Source of the DNA: Microbacterium sp.
GTDB lineage: Bacteria; Actinomycetota; Actinomycetes; Actinomycetales; Microbacteriaceae
Assembly: GCA_019510305.1 (NCBI GenBank)
Contig: JAEKKN010000043.1
Location: 1-48,355 of the forward strand
DNA: 48,355 nucleotides
Direction of reading: 5' to 3'
Shown: positions 31,485 through 39,828 of the stretch, one piece after another
Layout: each line of letters opens with the position of its first letter
How positions within the stretch are numbered: position 1 is the first letter of the stretch
Notes under the pieces: model-generated
What the model was told of the DNA's origin: nothing
Database searches by the model: none
What the model saw: only the letters and a program-made list of their open reading frames with translations
Program-made: the position numbers and the translations under genes

Positions 31485-33137
31485 ATGAACGAAGACAACA
31501 CCCAGGACAACCCGGCACTCCCGTCGAACGACGTCGTGCCGTCCACCGATGCCGCACCGTTCGTCGACCGTTCGACGAGTGATGCGCCCGTACAGAACCC
31601 CGGCATTCCCGCCGCACCGATCGCCTCGGCCGGGCACGAGGTGCCTCATACGTTCGCCTCGGCTCCGGCAGCACCAGCCGCCCAGCCGGCACCGACCGTC
31701 CCGGCTCCGGCCGCCCCCGCGGTGCAGACGGCTCCGGCCTTCTCCGCCCCGGGCTCCGCCGGCGGCTACGCGGCACCCGGTGCGCCGCATCCGTACGGCG
31801 CACCGGCGCCGCAGGCCACCGCCCCCGGCGCTGCGTTCGGTCTCCACAACGGCGCTCAGCCGGCCCAGCCCGTCGATCCGACTCAACCCTTCGGCTTCGG
31901 CGGTCAGCCGGCGGGCGACGGCGCCAAGACCAAGGAGCAGAAGCCTCGAGGCGTGAAGTTCGCGGCGATCGTCGTCGCGGCCGCGCTCGTGGGCGGTGTC
32001 GCCGGCTTCGGCGGAGGGGCGCTCGTCAACAGCCTCGGCAGCACCCCGTCGACGGGCGTCGCCGAAGGCCCGGAGACCGTCACGGTGAACAACCCCGGCT
32101 CGGTCAACGAGACGACCGCGGTCGCCACCGCGGCGCTGCCCTCGGTCGTCACGATCGAGGTCGCGGGCACCGACCAGGCCGGCAGCGGCTCTGGCGTCAT
32201 CATCGACAAGGACGGTTACGTGCTCACCAACACGCACGTCGTCACCCTCGGCGGCGCCGTGGCCGACCCGACGATCAGAGTCACCACGTCGGACGGACGC
32301 ATCTACGAGGCCACGGTCGTCGGCACGGATCCGATCTACGATCTCGCCGTGATCAGGCTGAAGGACGCGAAAGACCTCACTCCGATCACGTTCGCCAACT
32401 CGTCGAAGCTCAACGTGGGCGACACCGCGGTGGCGCTGGGAGCGCCGCTCGGACTGTCGAACTCCGTGACGACGGGCATCGTCAGCGCTCTGAACCGCAG
32501 CATCCAGATCGCCTCTTCGGCCCTGCCCGACTCGTCGAGCCAGGATGCACCGCAGGAGCAGTCGCCGCAGGACGGCCAGGGCCAGGGGCCGTTCCAGTTC
32601 GATCTGCCGGGCAACTCGTCCGCATCCAACGCCGAGTCGATCTCGATCGCCGTGATCCAGACGGATGCGGCGATCAACCATGGCAACTCCGGTGGCGCGC
32701 TCGTGAACAGCAAGGGCGAGCTGATCGGCATCAACGTGGCGATCGCGAGTTCGGGCAGCTCCGAGGAGTCCGGGTCGATCGGCATCGGCTTCGCGATCCC
32801 GTCGAACATCGCCGAGCGGGTCTCGAAGGAGATCATCGCCGACGGCGCCGCCACTCACGGCCTGCTCGGCGCGTCGGTGCGCGACGCGGCGTCGGTCGAG
32901 GGTTCGGATCAGGCCGGCGCCTACATCGCAGAGGTCACAGACGGCGGCGCCGCTGCGGCCGCAGGTCTCAAGGCCGACGACATCGTCACCGCCTTCAACG
33001 GCGTGCCGATCACGAGCGCGAGCGATCTGACGGCTCAGGTTCGTGCCGCCGCGGCCGGCAGCGACGCGAAGGTCACGTACGTTCGCGGAGGCAAGCAGTA
33101 CGAGATCGAGGTCACGCTGGGCACGCTCTCGAAGTAG
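31485..33137 (+). CDS. HtrA/DegP-like membrane-anchored serine protease with PDZ domain
   Basis: A 550-residue trypsin-like protease of the HtrA family. Residues 1-155 are a Pro/Ala-rich cytoplasmic segment. One membrane helix follows (FAAIVVAAALVGGVAGFGGG, 159-178), then the extracytoplasmic protease domain with His251 (LTNTHVV), Asp286 (YDLAVIRL) and Ser402 (HGNSGGALVN), and a C-terminal PDZ domain (AGAYIAEVTDGGAAAAAGLK). A 35-residue Gln/Ser/Asp-rich loop lies before the catalytic serine. ATG 31485 has GAAGGAG upstream. These proteases deal with misfolded envelope proteins. Its likely terminator overlaps the promoter and start of the next gene. Confidence 0.9.
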   Translation: MNEDNTQDNPALPSNDVVPSTDAAPFVDRSTSDAPVQNPGIPAAPIASAGHEVPHTFASAPAAPAAQPAPTVPAPAAPAVQTAPAFSAPGSAGGYAAPGAPHPYGAPAPQATAPGAAFGLHNGAQPAQPVDPTQPFGFGGQPAGDGAKTKEQKPRGVKFAAIVVAAALVGGVAGFGGGALVNSLGSTPSTGVAEGPETVTVNNPGSVNETTAVATAALPSVVTIEVAGTDQAGSGSGVIIDKDGYVLTNTHVVTLGGAVADPTIRVTTSDGRIYEATVVGTDPIYDLAVIRLKDAKDLTPITFANSSKLNVGDTAVALGAPLGLSNSVTTGIVSALNRSIQIASSALPDSSSQDAPQEQSPQDGQGQGPFQFDLPGNSSASNAESISIAVIQTDAAINHGNSGGALVNSKGELIGINVAIASSGSSEESGSIGIGFAIPSNIAERVSKEIIADGAATHGLLGASVRDAASVEGSDQAGAYIAEVTDGGAAAAAGLKADDIVTAFNGVPITSASDLTAQVRAAAAGSDAKVTYVRGGKQYEIEVTLGTLSK

Positions 33138-33180
33138 CCCTTCGACAGGCTCGGGGACCGCGCGTCGACGAGCCCCTCAC

Positions 33181-33230
33181 AGAGAAGGACGCCACCCTCG
33201 CGATAGGCTCGCGAGGTGGCGTCCTTCTCT
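33181..33230 (+). promoter_or_regulatory. Long hairpin containing the -10 box and start codon of the next gene
   Basis: Sixteen perfect pairs (33181-33196 with 33215-33230) continue inward through CTCGCG/CGCGAG with one bulge. The loop holds the -10 box TAGGCT (33204-33209), and the GTG start at 33216 lies in the right arm. T-rich bases follow. It may act as the htrA terminator. Confidence 0.7.
33204..33209 (+). promoter_or_regulatory. -10 box TAGGCT for the glycopolymer gene pair (leaderless)
   Basis: TAGGCT is followed by 6 nt and the GTG at 33216; the box forms the loop of the hairpin at 33181-33230. Confidence 0.5.
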
Positions 33231-34469
33231 TTCGGCTCCGGCAATGCGGCCAAGCTGCTCCGGATCCCGCTGTACGTCGCTGGACGCGTCGGCACCCTGA
33301 TCATCCCGCGGGGACGACGCTGGGTGTTCGGCTGCGGCGCCGGGATCGGCGACGGGGCCCTCGCACTTCAGCGCCTGGCGCAGGCCGAAGGGCACGACAC
33401 CGTCTGGCTGACGTCCTCCCCGCGTGAGGAGCGTGAGGCAGCTGCCCTCGGCATCCGCACGATCCCCAAGAGCGGCCTGCGTGGTTGGTGGGCGACGGCA
33501 CGAGCGGGAGTGCTCGTCGTGACCCACGGCTTCGGCGACGTCAACCGCTACGCGAACGGCGGGGCGTTCGTGGTGCAGCTCTGGCACGGCATCCCGCTCA
33601 AGCGCATCGGCCTCGATTCGCCCGCGACGACGCAAGTGCCGAACGTGCCGGGTGCCGGCCTTCTTCAACAGGTCATCGGCTTCCTGTACCGAGCCTCGGC
33701 TCAGCGCATCCGCGTGCTCCCGGCCGCATCGCACCGTTCGCGCGGTCGGCTCGAGTCGGCGTTCGGCCTCGGTGACGACCGCGTGGTCGTCACCGGAGAG
33801 CCGCGTGTCGACGTGCTGTCTTCGGGTCCGTCCGATCGACGCCGTGCGGCAGCATCCGCTCTTCTCGTCTCCGCGATCGGAGAACTGCCCGAAGGCGCCC
33901 GCACGATCCTCTACGCCCCGACCTGGCGAGACGGTGCGGCAGACCCCGCCGTGCCGTCGGCTGCCCAGTGGGTGGAGATCATCCGTGCGCTCGAGGCGAC
34001 CAACTCGGTGCTCCTCGTGCGCTCGCACCCTCTCGGCGAAGGCGGCTATGCGCCGCCGCTGCCGAGCAGACGGGTTCGGATGCTGGGCGCCGGTGAGATC
34101 GCCGATGTGACGCCTGTCCTCCCCGCGGTGGACGTGCTGGTCACGGACTACTCGTCCCTGGCGTACGACGTGGGCCTGCTGTCGACGCCGGTCCTCTACC
34201 TCGCTCCGGACGCCGTGGAGTACGACCTCTCGCGGGGCTTCTACGGGCGTTACGACGATGTCGCGGGTCACGATGCGGCGACGAGCTGGGAAGAGCTGGT
34301 GGCTCAGCTGGTGCCCCTGCTGGAAGACGACCGGGTGTTCGCCGAGCGGGCTGCACGTTCCGCTACGCTCAGCGCTCAGATGCATGCGTTCCGCGACGGC
34401 GGCAACACCCGGCGCGTGTACGACGTGATCCGTGCGCGGGGTATCCCTGCGCCGAAGGGAGCAGCATGA
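33216..34469 (+). CDS. CDP-glycerol glycerophosphotransferase family protein (TagB/TagF-like) 1
   Basis: A 417-residue cytoplasmic enzyme of the family that transfers glycerol-phosphate from CDP-glycerol during teichoic acid synthesis. Features are QLWHGIPLKRIGLD (the conserved WHG-x-P-x-K), ILYAPTWRDG, VLLVRSHPLGEG and VDVLVTDYSSLAYDVGLL, which carry the CDP-glycerol binding residues. The N-terminus begins with a basic amphipathic stretch (NAAKLLRIPLYVAGRVG) suited to membrane contact. GTG 33216 follows a -10 box by 6 nt. Its stop overlaps the next homologue's ATG by 4 nt (ATGA), so the two are coupled. Confidence 0.85.
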   Translation: MASFSFGSGNAAKLLRIPLYVAGRVGTLIIPRGRRWVFGCGAGIGDGALALQRLAQAEGHDTVWLTSSPREEREAAALGIRTIPKSGLRGWWATARAGVLVVTHGFGDVNRYANGGAFVVQLWHGIPLKRIGLDSPATTQVPNVPGAGLLQQVIGFLYRASAQRIRVLPAASHRSRGRLESAFGLGDDRVVVTGEPRVDVLSSGPSDRRRAAASALLVSAIGELPEGARTILYAPTWRDGAADPAVPSAAQWVEIIRALEATNSVLLVRSHPLGEGGYAPPLPSRRVRMLGAGEIADVTPVLPAVDVLVTDYSSLAYDVGLLSTPVLYLAPDAVEYDLSRGFYGRYDDVAGHDAATSWEELVAQLVPLLEDDRVFAERAARSATLSAQMHAFRDGGNTRRVYDVIRARGIPAPKGAA

Positions 34470-35902
34470 CGACGGCCCGCATCGATGAGGCGGCCGAGGC
34501 GCTGATCATCTCCGGAACCGGTGCACGCCCCGAGGAGGCGACGCTCACCGGTCCGCGTGCGCGCGTTCAGGCCCGTATCACCGGGGGTGGCAAGACCTGG
34601 AAGGCGACGCTTCCGCTGCGAGCTTCACGCTGGGGTGGTGCCGAGCTTCCGCTGCCGGCAGGAGAGTACGAGCTCGCTGTCCCCGGGGCCGGGCTCGAGA
34701 CCATCGAGCTGGCGCCGACTCTGCTCGCGGGTCTGCGGATCGCCGTGGCTGGTGCCGTCGTCTCGATCGCCGCGCCGATCGACCCCGTCTACGAGACGAC
34801 CGAGGGACAGTCGACCCTGGAGGAGCGCTACGTCGCGCAGACCGGTGGCACTGAGAACGCGGTCTTCTTCGAGAGCTTCTACGGGCGCACGGTCGGCTGC
34901 AACCCCCGCGCCATCGACCGCGCACTCGCGGTCGCCGCCCCAGGGGTCGCACGGTACTGGAGCGTCGTCGACCTGTCGGTCGCGGTGCCCGAGGGCGCCA
35001 TCGCCGTGGTCGAGGGGAGCCCCGAGTGGTGGCGTGCTCGGGCGGCTGCGCGCCTTCTCGTGGTGAACGACTGGCTGCGGCATCGATTCGCCCGCAAGGC
35101 GGGCCAGAAGGTTCTGCAGACCTGGCACGGCACGCCGCTGAAGCGGCTCGCCCTGCACCGGCCGGGTTTCGACCCTCGCCGGATGGCCGCGGTCGTGAAG
35201 GAATCGCGTCGATGGGACGTGCTGCTCGCGCAGAACACCTACTCGGAGCGGATCCTCCGCAAGGCATACGCATTCTTCGGACGTCCGATCTGGGTCGAGG
35301 GATACCCTCGCAACGACACCCTCGTGACCGGAGACGCGGCGGCGGTGCGTGCGGCGCTCGGCATCGAAGAGGGGGAGCGGGTGCTGCTGTACGCACCGAC
35401 CTGGCGCGACGACCGCACCGAGATGGTCGACTTCGTCGATCCGGAGGAGCTCGCGCAGCAGTCAGATGCTGTCGTGCTCGTGCGCGGGCACTCTCGTACT
35501 CTTGCTGCGGGGCGCGACCGGGTGGGCGCTCGGGTCATCGATGTCACGGGATTCCCCGAGACCTCGCAGCTGCTGCTCGCCGCCGATGCGCTCATCACCG
35601 ACTACTCCTCGGTGATGTTCGACTTCAGCGTGACCGGCAAGCCGATGTTCTTCCTGGTTCCCGACCTCGACCATTACCGAGGACAGCTGCGCGGCTTCTA
35701 CTTCGACCTCGAATCGCACGCCCCCGGCCCTCTCGTGCACACGCAGGACGAGCTCGTCGAGGGGCTTGCGGACCCTGAGGGCGCCACAGCGTACGCGGAG
35801 CGGTACGAGGCGTGGAGAGCCCAGTTCAACCGCCGTGACGACGGTCGTTCCGCCGAACGCGTGGTCGCGCGCATCCTCGATCAGGGCTACGTGGCGCGCT
35901 GA
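34466..35902 (+). CDS. CDP-glycerol glycerophosphotransferase family protein (TagF-like) 2
   Basis: A 478-residue homologue of the previous gene with an extra N-terminal domain of about 120 residues rich in beta-strands (ALIISGTGARPEEATLTG). The transferase region has NAVFFESFYGRTVGCNP, LQTWHGTPLKRLALHRP, LLYAPTWRDDRTEMVD, VLVRGHSRT and ADALITDYSSVMFDFSVTGK. The RPGFDPRR and YSERILRKAYAF segments are typical of chain-extending TagF-type polymerases. It is coupled to gene 1 by an ATGA overlap. Its stop is 3 nt from the stop of the convergent GT2 gene. Confidence 0.87.
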   Translation: MTTARIDEAAEALIISGTGARPEEATLTGPRARVQARITGGGKTWKATLPLRASRWGGAELPLPAGEYELAVPGAGLETIELAPTLLAGLRIAVAGAVVSIAAPIDPVYETTEGQSTLEERYVAQTGGTENAVFFESFYGRTVGCNPRAIDRALAVAAPGVARYWSVVDLSVAVPEGAIAVVEGSPEWWRARAAARLLVVNDWLRHRFARKAGQKVLQTWHGTPLKRLALHRPGFDPRRMAAVVKESRRWDVLLAQNTYSERILRKAYAFFGRPIWVEGYPRNDTLVTGDAAAVRAALGIEEGERVLLYAPTWRDDRTEMVDFVDPEELAQQSDAVVLVRGHSRTLAAGRDRVGARVIDVTGFPETSQLLLAADALITDYSSVMFDFSVTGKPMFFLVPDLDHYRGQLRGFYFDLESHAPGPLVHTQDELVEGLADPEGATAYAERYEAWRAQFNRRDDGRSAERVVARILDQGYVAR

Positions 35903-35905
35903 GCG

Positions 35906-36976
35906 CTAGGGCAGGGGGGTGTTGCGTGTGCCCAGGCGCGAGGCGTCGACGGTATCGCGTGCGCCGCTGAGCACTCCGCCGATGAATCCGATGCCCCACG
36001 ACAGATGCATCGTGGGCAGCACGGCCAACGTCCACAGCCGCTGGCGGATGCTGCCACCGCCGGGGGCGAGTGCGACGGCGACATCGAGCAGCGCGTAGGC
36101 GGCGACCGGCAGGTACACGGCCGTGGCCACGAGCGACGCAGTGCCATCGAGCACTCCCGTCAGCTGCAAGACGCCGACCACGATCGCGAGACCGAGCAGC
36201 AGCACCAGAGCGGGCGGAGCGAAATAGCGGATGCCGTTGCGCCGTCCGTATCGGCGGACGAGCTCGCCGCGCCAGGCGCCCGTAGCGCGGAACTGCCGCG
36301 CCAGGCGCAGCCAGCTCTCGCGGGGCCAATAGGTCACAGAGAGCCGGGGATCGAACCATACGCGATGACCGGCCCGGCGGATACGGAGGTTCAACTCCCA
36401 GTCCTCGCCGCGCCGGATCGTCTCGTCGAACAGACCCACCTCGTCGAGCACGTCGCGGCGCATCACGCCGAGGTAGGCCGACTCGGCCTCGCCCTCGGTC
36501 GCGCCGCCGTGGTAGGCGCCGCCGCCGAGTCCGATGGGGGAGTTGTACAGCCGTGCGACGGCCTTCTGGAAGGGCGTTCGACCTTCGGCACGCATGACGC
36601 CGCCGACGTTGGCCGAGCCCGTGCGCTCCAGCGTCTCCAGAGCGCGAGCGGCATAGCCGGACGAGAGCTCGGAATGAGCGTCGACACGGATGACGGTGGA
36701 GTAGCGGCTGGCGCGGATCGCCCGGTTGAGCCCGACCGGGATGTGGGCGGCGGGATTGTCGACCAGGCGGATGCGGTCATCGTCTGCGGCGAGGCGCTGC
36801 GCGAGCTCGGTGGTGCCGTCGGTCGACGGCCCGAGTGCGAGCACGAGCTCGGCCGGAACCTCAAGCTGCTGCCGCAGGACCGACGCCACGGCGTGCTCGA
36901 GATACGCGCGCTCGTTGAGCACGGGCATGACGAAGGACACCCCGTCGAGGGGTGCGGTGGATCCGTGGTCAGACAC
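35906..36976 (-). CDS. Family 2 glycosyltransferase, membrane-associated
   Basis: A 356-residue GT2 enzyme resembling succinoglycan ExoA-type transferases. Motifs are VSFVMPVLNERAYLEHAV, LGPSTDGT, IRVDAHSEL (the DxD-like metal site) and RRGEDWELNLRIRRAGH (catalytic base region ED). Hydrophobic helices follow at the C-terminus (PPALVLLLGLAIVVGVLQL; ASLVATAVYLPVAAYALLDV; LPTMHLSWGIGFIGGVLSG), placing it at the inner face of the membrane. GTG 36976 has a weak CATGAT box 6 nt upstream. It probably adds sugar to an envelope polysaccharide or to the glycerol-phosphate polymer made by its neighbours; the substrate is unknown. Confidence 0.87.
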   Translation of the reverse strand: MSDHGSTAPLDGVSFVMPVLNERAYLEHAVASVLRQQLEVPAELVLALGPSTDGTTELAQRLAADDDRIRLVDNPAAHIPVGLNRAIRASRYSTVIRVDAHSELSSGYAARALETLERTGSANVGGVMRAEGRTPFQKAVARLYNSPIGLGGGAYHGGATEGEAESAYLGVMRRDVLDEVGLFDETIRRGEDWELNLRIRRAGHRVWFDPRLSVTYWPRESWLRLARQFRATGAWRGELVRRYGRRNGIRYFAPPALVLLLGLAIVVGVLQLTGVLDGTASLVATAVYLPVAAYALLDVAVALAPGGGSIRQRLWTLAVLPTMHLSWGIGFIGGVLSGARDTVDASRLGTRNTPLP

Positions 36977-37093
36977 ACGTCGATCATGTCACGCCGCCTG
37001 GGCCGTTCGCTGACCGGCGATACTCCGGCTAACGGAAGTATCTCGTTTGGCCGCTGAGGCCGCCGCAGCACCGCCGTCGGGATACCGAATGGA

Positions 37094-37099
37094 TAACCT
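37094..37099 (+). promoter_or_regulatory. -10 box TAACCT for the third TagB-like gene (leaderless)
   Basis: TAACCT is followed by 6 nt and the ATG at 37106. The remainder of 36977-37093 holds only the divergent GT2 promoter. Confidence 0.5.
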
Positions 37100-37105
37100 G
37101 GACGG

Positions 37106-38386
37106 ATGGGTGCAGTCCGCGACGCGAAGAAGGCCTACCGCCTGCTGAAGAAGGCGCTCAGATCGCGCAGCGCCGTGCAGCGGGTTCGCCGTCGCCTGGG
37201 CGATGGTGAACAGCATCCCCTCGAGCACTACAAGATCGCGGTGTACTTCGCCGACGGCGCCGTGAACATGTATCAGATGCGCCAGTGGTACCGACCGCTC
37301 GCAGAGCTCGCGAAGAAGTGGCCGGTGGTCGTGCTGTCGCGCAGCGCGACCGGAGCGGAGAAGCTGCTCGACGAGGACGCCCCGCCCGTCGCCTTCGTCC
37401 CCACCGTGCGCGACCTCGAACAGTTCATCGCCACGCAGGACATCCGCATCGTGCTGTATGTGAACCAGAACACCCGGAACTTCCAGATGTTCCGTTATGG
37501 CCGCCGCTGGCACGTGTTCATCAATCACGGCGAGTCCGACAAGATGTACATGACCACGAACCAGTACAAGGCGTACGACTACTCCTTCATCGCGGGTCAG
37601 GCTGCGCGCGACCGGCTCACGCGCACGCTCTGGGACTTCGACGTGAACCGTCGCACCTTCGAGATCGGCCGTCCGCAGGCCGATCACTACTCGGGCGCGC
37701 TCCCGTACACTCCCGACGAGCGCACCGTGGTGCTCTACGCCCCGACGTGGGAAGGGGATCGTCCGAGCGCGTACTACGGATCGATCGCGACGCACGGCGA
37801 AGCTCTCGTGAACGCGCTCCTCGCCACCGGGCGTCATCGGGTCATCTACCGCCCGCATCCTCGCAGCGGCGTCGTCGATCACGAGTACGGGGCGGCTCAT
37901 CGCCGCATCATCGCGGCGATCTCGGCGGCCAACTCGGCCGACGCAGGAGCGCAGCACGTCTACGACGACGGGCCGGAGCTCGGCTGGCAGCTCGCCGCGG
38001 CCGATGTCGCAGTGGTCGACATCTCGGCGATGGTGTACGACCGGCTCGCGGTCGGGAAGCCGCTCATGATCACGCGTCCGGCCGACGACCGCGCAAGCGT
38101 CGACACGAACGGCTATCTGTCGGACTGCGAGTGGCTCACCGCCGAGTCCGCGCACGACATCGTCGCCGAGGTCGAGCGTGTTCATGCCGACGAGGCCGCG
38201 ATCGCGCGCCTGCGCATGTGGGTGCAGCACTACTTCGGCGACACCACCCCCGGGGTCGCGACCGCGAAGTTCCACGCCGCCGTCGAGCAGCTCATGCAGA
38301 AGTGGGACGCCTGGCAGGCTCACGAGATGGGCGCCGTGCGTCCTGATGAGGACGACGACGACGAAGAGGCCGACGAGGACGACTGA
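37106..38386 (+). CDS. CDP-glycerol glycerophosphotransferase family protein (TagB-like) 3
   Basis: A 426-residue, more divergent member of the family. Conserved pieces are HVFINHGESDKMYMTTNQYKA (HGxxDK in place of WHGxPxK), VVLYAPTWEGDRPS, VIYRPHPRSG and ADVAVVDISAMVYDRLAVGK. The basic N-terminus (KKAYRLLKKALRSRSAVQR) suits membrane binding. The C-terminus ends in a very acidic tail of Asp and Glu from about residue 413. Start ATG 37106 follows a -10 box by 6 nt. It lies just upstream of the birA region; the frame of that gene begins 5 nt after this stop. Confidence 0.82.
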   Translation: MGAVRDAKKAYRLLKKALRSRSAVQRVRRRLGDGEQHPLEHYKIAVYFADGAVNMYQMRQWYRPLAELAKKWPVVVLSRSATGAEKLLDEDAPPVAFVPTVRDLEQFIATQDIRIVLYVNQNTRNFQMFRYGRRWHVFINHGESDKMYMTTNQYKAYDYSFIAGQAARDRLTRTLWDFDVNRRTFEIGRPQADHYSGALPYTPDERTVVLYAPTWEGDRPSAYYGSIATHGEALVNALLATGRHRVIYRPHPRSGVVDHEYGAAHRRIIAAISAANSADAGAQHVYDDGPELGWQLAAADVAVVDISAMVYDRLAVGKPLMITRPADDRASVDTNGYLSDCEWLTAESAHDIVAEVERVHADEAAIARLRMWVQHYFGDTTPGVATAKFHAAVEQLMQKWDAWQAHEMGAVRPDEDDDDEEADEDD

Positions 38387-38390
38387 GACC

Positions 38391-38444
38391 ATGCACCTGC
38401 CGCTCGCCGCTGCCGAACGCGGAACTGCGATCGCGCGTGGCTGA
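38391..38444 (+). pseudogene. Out-of-frame N-terminus of birA
   Basis: ATG 38391 gives MHLPLAAA, a typical beginning for actinobacterial biotin ligases, but this frame stops at 38442-38444. The true BirA sequence (NAELRSRVADVHEWPHLSVV) appears in the next frame from about 38415. The segment containing the conserved 'GSTN' is missing between them, suggesting a short frame-shifting deletion near 38414. Confidence 0.55.
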
Positions 38445-39117
38445 TGTCCATGAATGGCCGCACCTCTCCGTCGTCGTGACCGATAACCAGACCGCGGGCC
38501 GTGGGCGTCTCGATCGCATCTGGGTGGCGCCTGCGGGTACTGCGCTCGCGATCTCCGTACTGCTTCGAGAGCTGCCTGCTCCCGACCTGCGCGGGTGGAT
38601 CCCGCTCGCCGCGGGCGTCGCGATGGCGGATGCCGTCGCCGCACAGCTCCCCGAACACGATGTGTCGGTGAAATGGCCCAACGACGTGCTGGTCGACGGG
38701 CGAAAGATCTGCGGCATCCTCGCCGAGGCGGCGGCGGACGCCGTGATCGTCGGAACCGGCGTGAACACGGCGATGCCGGCATCCGCTCTTCCTGTGTCGA
38801 CGGCCACCTCGTTCGCCGTGCTCGGCAGTGAGGCTGACGCGGATCGCCTGATCGCGGACTACCTTCGCGCGCTCGACGGGCTGCTTCGGGCACTCGCGGC
38901 ATCGGGCGACGCCGTCTCGAGCGGTCTGCACGCCGCCGTGACGGCCCGGTGCAGCACGCTGGGACTCGCCGTGCGTGTGTCGCTCCCGGGGGAGCGGATG
39001 CTCGAGGGCGTCGCGCGTGCGCTCGACGCCGACGGACGCCTACTGGTCGACGAGAACGGCATCGCGTACCCGGTCTCCGCGGGCGATGTCGTGCACGTCA
39101 GGCCCGCGGCGGTCTGA
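38437..39117 (+). CDS. birA: Biotin-[acetyl-CoA-carboxylase] ligase, N-terminus apparently deleted
   Basis: From the first available start (GTG 38437) the product is 226 residues. It has the biotin ligase core: TDNQTAGRGRLDRIWVAP (biotinyl-AMP loop), PLAAGVAMADAV, VSVKWPNDVLVDGRKICG (catalytic Lys region), VGTGVNT and a C-terminal SH3-like domain (GLAVRVSLPGERMLEG). The enzyme attaches biotin to acyl-CoA carboxylases. The frame is recognisable about 8 codons before 38437 (NAELRSR) but has no start there, and the conserved STN motif that contacts biotin is absent. There is no ribosome binding site before 38437. As sequenced, activity is doubtful, although birA is usually essential unless a second copy exists. 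Confidence 0.72.
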   Translation: MADVHEWPHLSVVVTDNQTAGRGRLDRIWVAPAGTALAISVLLRELPAPDLRGWIPLAAGVAMADAVAAQLPEHDVSVKWPNDVLVDGRKICGILAEAAADAVIVGTGVNTAMPASALPVSTATSFAVLGSEADADRLIADYLRALDGLLRALAASGDAVSSGLHAAVTARCSTLGLAVRVSLPGERMLEGVARALDADGRLLVDENGIAYPVSAGDVVHVRPAAV

Positions 39118-39156
39118 CACGCCCGGATTTCAGGGCCGGTTGAGCGCGGAGACGTG

Positions 39157-39162
39157 CACAAT
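39157..39162 (+). promoter_or_regulatory. -10-like box CACAAT for the PH-domain gene
   Basis: CACAAT is followed by GGAGGG and then the GTG at 39169, the same spacing as the leaderless promoters in this window. Confidence 0.4.
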
Positions 39163-39168
39163 GGAGGG

Positions 39169-39714
39169 GTGACTCAGCCCGTGACGCTCGGCGGTCGGCC
39201 GACGATGCCGCCGCCCGGTGCGCCCACGGAGGAGTTGCTGATCGCGAAGTTCCGCGGTCACGCCCGTCGCCTGTTCTGGTCGGCAGTGGTGCTGATCGCC
39301 GTGTTCGGGGCCGCCGCGTACCTGTACGACAACCTTCCGGGTCCCTTCGAGAACTGGATGCTGCTGTCGGCGGCCGGCGCGGCGGTTCTGCTGCTCGTCG
39401 TCGTGCCGTACATCGTCTGGTATTCACGCACCACGACGGTGACGACGCGTCGGATCATCGTGAAGCAGGGGATCGGGTCGCGCAGCCGGCGCGAGATGTC
39501 GCACGCCCGCGGCTACACGATCGGCGTGCGACGGGGCATCCTGCAGCGCATGTGGGGCGTGGGGACGATCACGCTGACCAACGGGGTTGATGCGCCGCTG
39601 CGGCTCGCCAACGTGCCCAATGTCATCCTCGTGCACGAGACGCTCGCCGACCAGATCGAGGTGAGCCAGATCCTCGCTCACCGCGACGCGCAGGCCGGCA
39701 CTGATTCCTTCTGA
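39169..39714 (+). CDS. Bacterial PH-domain membrane protein
   Basis: A 181-residue protein with two membrane helices (LFWSAVVLIAVFGAAAYLY; WMLLSAAGAAVLLLVVVPYIV) and a cytoplasmic bacterial PH domain: YSRTTTVTTRRIIVKQG, SHARGYTIGVRRGILQR and VGTITLTNGVDAPLRLANVP. Proteins of this type are regularly found between birA and purK in actinobacteria (compare Rv3278c). Molecular function is unknown. GTG 39169 was chosen because the -10-like box lies 6 nt upstream; an ORF start at 39154 lacks support. Confidence 0.78.
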   Translation: MTQPVTLGGRPTMPPPGAPTEELLIAKFRGHARRLFWSAVVLIAVFGAAAYLYDNLPGPFENWMLLSAAGAAVLLLVVVPYIVWYSRTTTVTTRRIIVKQGIGSRSRREMSHARGYTIGVRRGILQRMWGVGTITLTNGVDAPLRLANVPNVILVHETLADQIEVSQILAHRDAQAGTDSF

Positions 39715-39737
39715 GGTGGTCACGGCGCGAACGCCCA

Positions 39738-39828
39738 CCACTGGTCGAGTGAGCGAGGCGCCTCCACCGGTCGTGGAGCGAGCAAAGCACCCCCCCGGTC
39801 GTTGAGCGAGCGAAGCGAGACGAAACGC
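39738..39828. repeat. Three degenerate tandem copies of a dispersed intergenic repeat
   Basis: Copies begin at about 39738, 39764 and 39791, each with CC(A/C)C(T/C)GGTCG followed by a GAGCGAG block. The last copy contains the full TTGAGCGAGCGAAGCGAGAC. They fill most of the 189-nt gap before purK. The same element occurs inverted at 43211-43240 and within adnB. Confidence 0.7.

Noticed and set aside
31395..32858. 487-codon minus-strand ORF over htrA
   Set aside because: It is an antisense shadow of a gene with an intact catalytic triad.
39738..39828. Possible CRISPR array
   Set aside because: Only three degenerate copies with no regular unique spacers and no cas genes nearby.
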